From positions 1 through 7,026 of the forward strand of contig CAIZHT010000005.1 of NCBI GenBank assembly GCA_903932885.1: a DNA stretch of 7,026 bases, written 5' to 3'. Origin of the DNA: an uncultured Actinomycetes bacterium (GTDB lineage Bacteria; Actinomycetota; Actinomycetes; Nanopelagicales; Nanopelagicaceae). Positions 1 to 5,931 of this stretch are shown here, piece by piece. Made by a program: the position numbers and the translations under genes. The stretch's first letter is position 1; each line of letters opens with the position of its first letter. A model generated the notes under the pieces. That model searched no databases and was not told the DNA's origin. It worked only from the letters and a program-made list of their open reading frames with translations.

Positions 1-1711
1 TGATACAGGAAATTGTATTCTTCTTTGCGGTTGCTTTTGCTGTAACCGAAGGAGTCGGCGTAGGTGTTGGAGTTACAGTCGGGGCTGGAATTGGCTCTGG
101 TTCTTGAGTTAATTTTGCTTTGATTACCGGAGTTGAGAACTCAAAGTTTTTAGCTTGCAAATAGACCCAGCCATTTTTCTCACCCATAACAGTTGTTGCA
201 ACTTGAGGCGTTCCATCAGCACTAGTAATCGCAATTGTTGCGTTGATTGGCGCTTTAGAGAAACCATAAACGCAACGAGCAACATCAGAGCGCATCACAA
301 GATCATATGAGCCCTTGAACACAGATTTATCAGTTGCATAGTGAGGCGCACCCACCTTGTATTCCAAAGTTCCTTCAGCTTTGTTAAATGATGGAGGTCC
401 AGCTGAATATTGAGTTGAATTTGTAGTGACAATTCCTGTGACATTTTCTTTATCAGTGAAGCAAGCATTTGAACCCACTCGTTCACTTGTCGAGAGCGTC
501 CTAACACTCCAATATGAAAGCAGAGCAGTTGCTTGATCATTTAGAAATGGGAGCCAAAGCTTGAGTTCATCCATTCCCCATGGCGCAGAAGCATCTATTT
601 TATTGATCACATTTCTTTTTAGTGGATCATCATTTTCTGCTGTCCTGCCACCAGGCGCTGCATTAAGCGGATCATTTTTAAACCTATCAGAATTTTTATA
701 TGCACCAGTCTTTACATCGTATTGTGATTTCAGCTCGTCGGGCATTTGCGGATAGTTATACATCTTATAAATAGCAGGAACCGCAACCGGATTAGCTGTT
801 ATCTCTATTGTTGAATAATCCGCTTCCTTCTTGATTTGAATTTCAGGATCACTCATGCGTCCATGCATCCAACCTGATGGAATTTGCTGCATTTTTACGG
901 TGACGTAGTAACGAATATCTGCAGGGAATGCATAACGCTGTGCGCACAATCCTTCTTTAGTTGAATCTGCAACGCAAAAGTTATTTCCTTGAACGCCCGG
1001 TCCAGAAACCAACCATGTATCTTTTCCGGTTGGGTTTCCAGCAACACCTTTTAGCACTTTTACAAAACCATATTCATTGCACGCGCCACCACAATTATAA
1101 TTGTTGTTTTCAAGCTTTACTGGATACATACGAATAGTAAAATCCTGCAATGAAATCGAACTTAAGCTAGTACCGCTTCCTTGTAAAAGAACCGAAAGAA
1201 AATATGTGTTTCCTCCATCGTGCGGTGCTTGTGGAATTGTAAAGAGTGAACCTGCTACTCCACTCGGTAATTTATAGGCTGAATTTCCAACATATTCATT
1301 TTGAGCTTTTGACGGAAAATATCTAGAAAATACCCCACTTGCTTTCTTTCCGGATGCATCAATAGTTCCAAAATCTAAAGTGCAATTTAGATCTTTACTA
1401 TCTTTGCAAAAAGGAATTACGGCCTGAAACGAAACATTTCCAGAAGAGCACTTTGAATCTTCCAAGCTCGTACAAGTCGGATCTTCATCGTTATATTTCG
1501 ACCAGTTTTCGTTTTTCACCAAGTATGAAACGGGATTACCAATGTCCGTGTCTAGAAATTGCTGAACATGTTGCCCAAGTTCACCATCATTTGGAATAGA
1601 CCATGAACGGCCGGGGTCACCAACGGAACTCGTAGCTGCGTTCACTGAAGTTACAGAACCCACTCCAATAAAGAAGGCAATCGCAATTGCTGCTACAGAT
1701 TTAGATTTCAT
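1..1711 (-). CDS. Large exported protein of unknown function, paralogue of the 1826-3721 product; 3' end outside window
   Basis: I translated this frame codon by codon: it is open from the ATG at 1711 to the window edge, giving 570 residues with no stop. It starts with a Sec signal peptide: Lys at 2 and 4, a hydrophobic core at about 6-20, and likely cleavage after VNA at 25. The mature part has cysteines at 80, 88, 102, 110, 207, 211, 246, 256, 417, 480 and 569. The first ten fall into close pairs, including two C-X7-C, which suggests disulfides outside the cell. Residues 265-312 and 412-534 match the middle and C-terminal modules of the neighbouring exported protein (APHYA at 455, FEFSTP at 523). 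A Pro/Thr-rich linker follows at about 537-556, then the tail TISCI where the window ends. The ATG is the only start compatible with the signal peptide, because an in-frame TAA lies nine codons upstream. AGGGG is only 2 bases from the ATG, so the ribosome site is poor. No LPXTG, lipobox or enzyme motif is visible. Function unknown; a surface or secreted protein is inferred. Confidence 0.88.
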   Translation of the reverse strand, partial: MKSKSVAAIAIAFFIGVGSVTSVNAATSSVGDPGRSWSIPNDGELGQHVQQFLDTDIGNPVSYLVKNENWSKYNDEDPTCTSLEDSKCSSGNVSFQAVIPFCKDSKDLNCTLDFGTIDASGKKASGVFSRYFPSKAQNEYVGNSAYKLPSGVAGSLFTIPQAPHDGGNTYFLSVLLQGSGTSLSSISLQDFTIRMYPVKLENNNYNCGGACNEYGFVKVLKGVAGNPTGKDTWLVSGPGVQGNNFCVADSTKEGLCAQRYAFPADIRYYVTVKMQQIPSGWMHGRMSDPEIQIKKEADYSTIEITANPVAVPAIYKMYNYPQMPDELKSQYDVKTGAYKNSDRFKNDPLNAAPGGRTAENDDPLKRNVINKIDASAPWGMDELKLWLPFLNDQATALLSYWSVRTLSTSERVGSNACFTDKENVTGIVTTNSTQYSAGPPSFNKAEGTLEYKVGAPHYATDKSVFKGSYDLVMRSDVARCVYGFSKAPINATIAITSADGTPQVATTVMGEKNGWVYLQAKNFEFSTPVIKAKLTQEPEPIPAPTVTPTPTPTPSVTAKATAKKNTISCI

Positions 1712-1718
1712 GGCCCCT

Positions 1719-1745
1719 ATTTCTCTTTTTGAATCTTAGAGAAAT
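1719..1745 (-). other. Inverted repeat around the ribosome-binding region of the downstream exported gene
   Basis: Eight-base arms ATTTCTCT (1719-1726) and AGAGAAAT (1738-1745) are exact reverse complements with an 11-base loop. In the mRNA this hairpin would end one base before the AGGGG that precedes the ATG at 1711. Its 5' arm in the transcript shares three bases with the larger hairpin at 1743-1784, so the two cannot both form fully. It is AU-rich and therefore weak; a regulatory role is speculation. Confidence 0.3.
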
Positions 1746-1784
1746 CGTTCCCGGCTAGTAATTTCTTACCAACCGGGAACGATT
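1743..1784 (-). terminator. Strong hairpin between the two exported-protein genes (terminator, processing or leader structure)
   Basis: The arms 1743-1754 (AATCGTTCCCGG) and 1773-1784 (CCGGGAACGATT) are a perfect 12-base inverted repeat. A further GTAA/TTAC pairing (1758-1761 with 1766-1769) lies inside, after a 3-by-3 internal loop. The structure begins about 40 bases after the stop of the 1826-3721 gene and ends about 30 bases before the next start. In the direction of the genes no U-run follows it (the next bases are TCTCTAAG), so it is not a textbook Rho-independent terminator. It could be a leaky terminator lowering expression of the second gene, an mRNA 3' stabiliser, or a leader element. 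The hairpin is certain from sequence; its role is not. Confidence 0.6.
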
Positions 1785-1825
1785 ATTTCCCTAGTTTCTC
1801 ACCCAAGGAGAGTGAAGTGATTGTG

Positions 1826-3721
1826 TTACTTCTTCTTGTAGCCCTTTGGACATGCAGGCTTTACTGCAGTGATCTTCTTAGTCGACTTACCTTGTACGCA
1901 AGTGATAGTTGACTTAGGAGCAGTTGCCTTTGATGGCTTGTAGCCAGGCTTGATACCAATCTTCAACTTAGGTCGTGAGAATTGGAATCCGGAGACGTCG
2001 ATGATGATTTTTCCGTTCTTCACCGAAATCTTGCTAATTGCTGCTGTGCTTCCGCCAGCCTCTGTTGTTACAGAGACATTGAGAGCTGTTGCTGCATCAT
2101 TTGGATTTGTCATTCCCCACAAGAGTGCAGCATCCGCTGTTGGGATGATTGCCTTGTAGAAACCACGGTTGACAGTGACACCATCTGGTGCAAAGTGTGG
2201 TGCTGCAGTTGTCCATGTGAAGCTCTTTGTATCTTCGCTCCACACTGGTGTACTCAATTCGCAGACACCATTTGAACCAACATACATATCACCTGATGTA
2301 CCTTCGACGCCGAAGCCCGACATGTCATCATTTGATGGAAGGACGATTGCCTGGAATTGGCGAACGTTCGCCTTTGAAACTCCAGTTTCTCCCTTACAGT
2401 CTGCGATCTTTGCTGCTAATGGAACTGTTACTGGTGTACCAGTGATAGTAATAGAGGTGTATTCACCTTCATTTTTTCCATCAACAATGACGTCAACACC
2501 TACTGCAACAGTTACGCCAGGCTCCATTTCACCAGTGCGAACCTTTGCAGAAATGACGATATCTGGATCAAGACTTGTTGCATATGCCTTGTTACCAACT
2601 TGGCCAGCAAGATTTACTTTCTTGTCAGCTCCAGTAAGTGTTGGCAATACATCGATCATCAAGATATTTGTGAACTCGTTAGCAGATTTCGCTTCAATAT
2701 AAAGTCCGTCATATCCAAGTGAACCAAGGTTGAGACCTTGCCAGTCTGGACTTGTCCAGCGACCTGGAAGAACGCGACCCGCTTCAGTTGGTTGACCAAC
2801 TGCTGTTGCAGGATCTGGTGCAAGTGGTGCAGTTGCTGCAAGTTCTGCAGCTTCTACAGTCTTGGAATCTGTTCCTGTAGCAGCAGCTGTTGTTGCAGCG
2901 GCTGCATCTGTTGCAGCTGCTGGCACGGTTGCAACTGTTCCAGCAACTGCCCAACCATTGACGAGTGCATTCTGGCTAACCCAAATAGGAATAATGATTC
3001 CCTCTGTTGCACCAAAAGTCTTTGTAGCTGCATCGTAAGTTGTTCCCCATACAGGGCGTTGCTGAAGAGCTGAAATTTCAGCCAAATCAAGATATGTACC
3101 AGTGGTAAACATCTTATTCTGTGCTGCTGCTTCTGCAGGTGTTGCATGGAAGAAAATAAACTTTACTTCGTTATCTAGCATAAATACGTTTGAGCCCTTA
3201 TAGCAATCGCTAAATGGCTTCTGGGTTGCTTTTCTGGTTGCTTGATCCCAGCAATCAACAGGATAAGAATATGAATCTACTGCCTTGTTGATATCAAATA
3301 CTTTTGTTGCAGGATCATATTTTGCACCTTGTTCTGGGTGTTTAGCGGTACCAAGTAGCGCTGAAAGATCTTGAACAACCATCTTTCCTGATGTTAAAAC
3401 ATCGCGCTGATACTGTGACATCCACCAGTTATTATCTACAACCTTGCCATTGACGATCTTGGCAACTGGAGCAAAGAAATCTGCTGGAGTCTTCTTCATT
3501 GGAACTTCTGCACCTGAAGGTACATAGACCAATGGAATTTTTCTTCCATTTGAATCTGTGAGCGTCAATGATTCAACGCAGTAAATACCATTTGAAACTG
3601 CGCATGCTTGCATCGCAGTCTTTGGGACTCGAATCGTTGCTGCGTTAGCTGGCGCTATCGCAACAATGAGCCCCGCGAGTAATGCGAGAACACTTGTTCC
3701 CGCGATAATAGTTTTTTTCAC
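1826..3721 (-). CDS. Large exported protein of unknown function with Ala-rich linker and cysteine/lysine C-terminal tail
   Basis: This gene encodes 631 residues and starts with GTG at 3721. The start is supported by AAGGGG six bases upstream and by a clear Sec signal peptide (KK at 2-3, hydrophobic core about 5-23, cleavage near ANA at 27). Its eight cysteines fall in pairs 40/48 (C-X7-C), 157/173, 442/487 and 608/624, as expected for disulfides. Residues 118-142 and 212-236 are an internal repeat (10 of 25 identical, no gap, both ending YD-x-ATK-x-F). An Ala/Thr-rich linker at about 257-305 separates this N-terminal half from beta-rich modules at about 386-434 and 480-590, which match the next gene. 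The end is a basic tail: TITC at 605-608, then PACPKGYKKK. No catalytic motif, LPXTG, lipobox or C-terminal membrane helix is seen. It lies 128 bases after the sigma-factor pair, with its own likely promoter, so it may be a target of that sigma factor. A surface-layer, adhesive or binding role is only a guess. Confidence 0.93.
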   Translation of the reverse strand: MKKTIIAGTSVLALLAGLIVAIAPANAATIRVPKTAMQACAVSNGIYCVESLTLTDSNGRKIPLVYVPSGAEVPMKKTPADFFAPVAKIVNGKVVDNNWWMSQYQRDVLTSGKMVVQDLSALLGTAKHPEQGAKYDPATKVFDINKAVDSYSYPVDCWDQATRKATQKPFSDCYKGSNVFMLDNEVKFIFFHATPAEAAAQNKMFTTGTYLDLAEISALQQRPVWGTTYDAATKTFGATEGIIIPIWVSQNALVNGWAVAGTVATVPAAATDAAAATTAAATGTDSKTVEAAELAATAPLAPDPATAVGQPTEAGRVLPGRWTSPDWQGLNLGSLGYDGLYIEAKSANEFTNILMIDVLPTLTGADKKVNLAGQVGNKAYATSLDPDIVISAKVRTGEMEPGVTVAVGVDVIVDGKNEGEYTSITITGTPVTVPLAAKIADCKGETGVSKANVRQFQAIVLPSNDDMSGFGVEGTSGDMYVGSNGVCELSTPVWSEDTKSFTWTTAAPHFAPDGVTVNRGFYKAIIPTADAALLWGMTNPNDAATALNVSVTTEAGGSTAAISKISVKNGKIIIDVSGFQFSRPKLKIGIKPGYKPSKATAPKSTITCVQGKSTKKITAVKPACPKGYKKK

Positions 3722-3727
3722 TTCATT

Positions 3728-3733
3728 CCCCTT
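3728..3733 (-). promoter_or_regulatory. Ribosome binding site that fixes the GTG start at 3721
   Basis: On the minus strand AAGGGG is followed by six bases (AATGAA) and then GTG AAA AAA, the start of a typical signal peptide. An ATG inside the spacer (3726-3724) is out of frame and meets TGA after one further codon, so GTG is the real start. Confidence 0.75.
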
Positions 3734-3750
3734 AGAGATATGGCGATGCT

Positions 3751-3778
3751 CAGCCGGGCGCTGGCAACACAGTGTTCA
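3751..3778 (-). promoter_or_regulatory. Candidate ECF-type promoter of the 1826-3721 exported-protein gene
   Basis: The minus strand reads TGAACA (3778-3773), a 16-base spacer, then CGGCTG (3756-3751). This resembles the ECF layout of a GAAC-type -35 and a CG-starting -10. From memory, the M. tuberculosis SigL consensus is close to TGAACC, N16-18, CGTGTC. A transcript start about 7 bases on would leave a leader of roughly 22 bases holding the Shine-Dalgarno site, which is a sensible layout. The -10 match is limited to CG plus one base. A competing housekeeping-like -10, TAAAAT, lies about 40 bases further upstream on the minus strand, without a good -35. The assignment to the sigma factor at 4496-5089 is inference. 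Confidence 0.4.
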
Positions 3779-3787
3779 CCGTACCTT

Positions 3788-3815
3788 TGAGGGGATTTTA
3801 TGCGGTTATGAGGGG
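3788..3815. repeat. Two TGAGGGG direct repeats 21 bases apart upstream of the exported-protein gene
   Basis: TGAGGGG occurs on the plus strand at 3788-3794 and 3809-3815, each flanked by T/A-rich bases. The 21-base period is two helical turns, so both copies face the same side of the DNA, as at many activator or repressor sites. They lie just upstream of the candidate ECF -35 at 3773-3778. The repeats are plain in the sequence; a binding function is conjecture. Confidence 0.35.
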
Positions 3816-3849
3816 TATTCACAGTGGTGAAATGAGCGTGAATCGGTCT

Positions 3850-4503
3850 TTATCGCAGCGGTGAAAGGTACCAATTCCACTGCCAAGTAGCCGTTGGAGA
3901 GGTTTCCAGTGAATCTTGGAATTCAGGGAATGAATAGACCAAAAGCGCAGTACCACCTGGAATCACAGTGGTTGGCCGCGAATCACTCACTAATGGTGAA
4001 TGGCCAGTGAAAACACTCAGTGATGGTGATGCAGAAATTAGATCGTTACTCTTATTTGTAACACTGAGTACCCACGTAACTGGACATTGACTCTTTTCGC
4101 AACGTTCCCACGATACTTTCAATCCAGTAGCAGTGAGTCCACCGAGTGTGTCACCTAATCCGCCTGCAGCGCTAATCGCACCGACATCGCCAACGCTTTG
4201 TTCCCATGTAATTGGATAATCTGAAATCAAACCTTGAATCACTTGCTGGGTTGCAGCATTTTCACCTAGTGAATCACTGGCGATATCGATTACCACCGAA
4301 TCTCTTGTGACTGCTTTGAACCCTTCAAAAAGTCCGATGCTAACAAAAGCAATAATCAATACTGCAACACCAGAAATGATTGCACGGCGAATTCTTTGGC
4401 GACGAACCTTTGCAATAATAATTGGGGCAAGGTCTCGGTTCTCAAGGACACCCAGTGCCATCCATTGCATTTCGCGGCGGATTAATGGATCTACATCACT
4501 CAT
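3850..4503 (-). CDS. One-pass membrane protein, putative regulator (anti-sigma-like partner) of the adjacent ECF sigma factor
   Basis: The product is 217 residues. Residues 1-40 form a short cytoplasmic part ending in the basic stretch VRRQRIRR, followed by one hydrophobic helix at about 41-59. The positive-inside rule puts the C-terminus outside. The outer part (about 60-217) is Gly/Ser/Thr-rich and predicted beta-rich, with WERCEKSQC (Cys 135 and 140, probably a disulfide) and a Trp-rich end. The ATG at 4503 overlaps the sigma gene stop by 8 bases (ATGAGTGA), so translation is probably coupled; a weak GGTGG lies seven bases upstream. This genetic linkage, plus a short cytoplasmic segment able to touch a sigma factor, is why I infer a sigma regulator. 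The zinc anti-sigma motif H-x3-C-x2-C is absent and both cysteines are on the outer side, so it is not a ZAS/RslA-type protein by sequence. I recognise no family; it could instead be an unrelated envelope protein. Confidence 0.85.
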   Translation of the reverse strand: MSDVDPLIRREMQWMALGVLENRDLAPIIIAKVRRQRIRRAIISGVAVLIIAFVSIGLFEGFKAVTRDSVVIDIASDSLGENAATQQVIQGLISDYPITWEQSVGDVGAISAAGGLGDTLGGLTATGLKVSWERCEKSQCPVTWVLSVTNKSNDLISASPSLSVFTGHSPLVSDSRPTTVIPGGTALLVYSFPEFQDSLETSPTATWQWNWYLSPLR

Positions 4504-5089
4504 TGTTATCCACCACTTCTGCTATTAAAGCTCTAGTTTCAAAATCTGAACCGACTATTTCTTTCTTTGCAGATTTTTCTAACTCAGGTACTAATTCAAT
4601 ATAAGCAGCAACTGCTGCTTTCCCACGTGCAAGGTGAGATGCTGCAGTGCCCATTGGGATCTCAAGAATTTGTGCGACTTCACGCAAGACCATTCCATGT
4701 TCGTAAATGAGAACAAGTACTGCGCGCTGGGCTGCAGTCAAAGTTTTTAATGCTGCCTGCACCAATAATCGCTGTGTTACATCATCAGTTTGATCTGCAA
4801 TATCTCGAATGTTTTCAGCAAGATCCCATGAGGTTTCTTTCTCCTGCTGTTTGCGCAACCACTTACGACGCATGTCAGCGTGCTTACTCACCATCACGCG
4901 CATCAAATATGCATCAGGATTTTCATGTTCGCGAATCTTGCTCCAACGCTTATAAACATCAGCTAAAGCCTCTTGAAGTACATCTTCAGCATTTTGTGTG
5001 TCGAAGCAGATCACACGAGCAGCGCGCAAAAAAGCACTCTGCTTCTCGCGAAGCCAGAGGGTGAACTCCACCTGATCACGGCTATTCAT
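4496..5089 (-). CDS. ECF (group 4) RNA polymerase sigma factor, actinobacterial SigE-like
   Basis: The product is 197 residues with only the two core ECF domains. Sigma region 2 spans about 8-80: AEDVLQEAL at 34-42 is the core-binding helix, and the segment around PDAYLMRVMVSKHADMRRK (58-76) is expected to melt and read the -10. Region 4 spans about 105-160: KTLTAAQRAVLVLIYEHG at 115-132, then a helix-turn-helix VAQILEIPMGTAASHLARGK (138-157) that reads the -35. The order and wording fit the actinobacterial SigE-like ECF group. A tail of about 35 residues follows, with no recognised domain. It would redirect RNA polymerase to a small stress or envelope regulon, held in check by the overlapping membrane protein gene. 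The start at 5089 gives a full region 2 but has no Shine-Dalgarno site; Val 7 (GTG) is the next alternative. Its position directly after map matches sigL in M. tuberculosis, though orthology is not proven. Confidence 0.93.
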   Translation of the reverse strand: MNSRDQVEFTLWLREKQSAFLRAARVICFDTQNAEDVLQEALADVYKRWSKIREHENPDAYLMRVMVSKHADMRRKWLRKQQEKETSWDLAENIRDIADQTDDVTQRLLVQAALKTLTAAQRAVLVLIYEHGMVLREVAQILEIPMGTAASHLARGKAAVAAYIELVPELEKSAKKEIVGSDFETRALIAEVVDNNE

Positions 5090-5095
5090 AAGGGC

Positions 5096-5101
5096 ATACT
5101 A
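5096..5101 (-). promoter_or_regulatory. Possible -10 element of a leaderless promoter for the sigma-factor gene
   Basis: TAGTAT fits the TANNNT form and is followed by exactly six bases before the ATG at 5089. Transcription could therefore begin at or next to the start codon, which would explain the missing Shine-Dalgarno site. Leaderless mRNAs are common in actinobacteria. No clear -35 is visible, and the short 27-base gap also allows read-through from map. Confidence 0.3.
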
Positions 5102-5116
5102 GATTGCAAAGAAGAA

Positions 5117-5926
5117 TTACAGAAGGTCGGAGATGCTAATTCCATATGAATTCAATTTACTTGCCCCGCCATCGAGTGCGGTGAGCACAAATGGCTTTCC
5201 ATCTGGGCAAATCACATATGAATTTTCAAAGTGAGCCCCACGGGATTTATCTTGTGAGACCACAGTCCAGTCATCAGATAAGACTTTAGTCTTCGCGCTG
5301 CCTCGGGTGATCATTGGTTCAATGGCCAAGGCGAGCCCTGCAACAATTTCAGGACCATTTCCTGGGCGACCAAAGTTGAGAACGTGTGGCTCTTGGTGCA
5401 TCTCTGTACCAATTCCGTGACCACCATATTCTTGCAAGATTCCATACTTACCTTGTGAATTTATATATTCCTCAATTGCGTGACCAATATCAGTGAGTTT
5501 TGCACCATTTTTACCTGCAGCAATTCCTCGCCACATTGATTCTTCACAGACATCCATCATTTTTTGATCAGCAGGATCAACGCTTCCAACTCCGACAGAA
5601 AATGCTGCATCTCCGTGCCATCCATCAATGATTGCGCCACAGTCAATTGAAATAACATCGCCATCTTCAATAACGCGATCACCTGGGATTCCGTGAACGA
5701 TTTCATCGTTGATTGAGATACAAATTGTTGCTGGGTACCCGTGATACCCCTTGAAATTTGAAGTTCCGCCTCCGCGCTTTATATTTGCTGCAGCGATTGC
5801 ATCTAGCGCATCGGTGCGCATGCCAACTTTGATAGAAGATTTAAGAAGTTCTAAAGTTTCACCGACGAGTAGGCCGGCGCGGCGCATAATTTTTAGTTGT
5901 TCTAATGTTTTGATTTGAATTGCCAT
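5117..5926 (-). CDS. map: Type I methionine aminopeptidase
   Basis: This enzyme removes the initiator methionine from new proteins in the cytoplasm once deformylation has occurred, acting at the ribosome exit with two divalent metal ions. All expected active-site residues are present in the right order: His78 (IVHGIP), metal ligands Asp95 (SIDCG) and Asp106 (HGDAAF), His170 (GGHGIG), His177 (EMHQEP), Glu203 (AIEP) and Glu234 (HFENS). Length 269 fits the short bacterial type I form, without the N-terminal SH3-binding zinc extension of some actinobacterial copies. The ATG at 5926 follows the adk stop by five T bases with no Shine-Dalgarno site, so translation probably depends on coupling to adk. 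Placement after secY-adk is the usual actinobacterial arrangement. In many relatives infA and rpmJ come next; here the sigma-factor gene does. Confidence 0.98.
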   Translation of the reverse strand: MAIQIKTLEQLKIMRRAGLLVGETLELLKSSIKVGMRTDALDAIAAANIKRGGGTSNFKGYHGYPATICISINDEIVHGIPGDRVIEDGDVISIDCGAIIDGWHGDAAFSVGVGSVDPADQKMMDVCEESMWRGIAAGKNGAKLTDIGHAIEEYINSQGKYGILQEYGGHGIGTEMHQEPHVLNFGRPGNGPEIVAGLALAIEPMITRGSAKTKVLSDDWTVVSQDKSRGAHFENSYVICPDGKPFVLTALDGGASKLNSYGISISDLL

Positions 5927-5931
5927 AAAAA

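Noticed and set aside
295..540. Short minus-strand frame and possible frameshift in the left gene
   Set aside because: The main frame is open without interruption from 1711 to the edge, so this shorter frame is a shadow and no frameshift is needed.
1950..2702. Overlapping plus-strand frames of 69 to 177 codons
   Set aside because: All lie opposite the exported-protein gene, whose signal peptide, paralogue matches and cysteine pairing show the minus strand is coding.
2738..3073. Cysteine-rich open frame on the plus strand
   Set aside because: It is the reverse reading of the Ala-rich linker: Ala codons GCA read as TGC (Cys) on the other strand. It has no domain logic and lies inside a well-supported gene.
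1..3721. Lipoprotein, LPXTG or Tat signals in the exported proteins
   Set aside because: No cysteine follows the signal peptides, no twin arginine precedes the core, and no LPXTG with a membrane helix is present at the complete C-terminus.
3850..4503. Zinc anti-sigma (ZAS) motif in the sigma partner
   Set aside because: There is no H-x3-C-x2-C. The only cysteines (135, 140) follow the membrane helix and would lie outside the cell.
5138..5152. Palindrome AATTC-CATAT-GAATT as an operator or terminator
   Set aside because: It lies inside the conserved end of map, encodes ordinary residues, is AT-rich and has no U-run.
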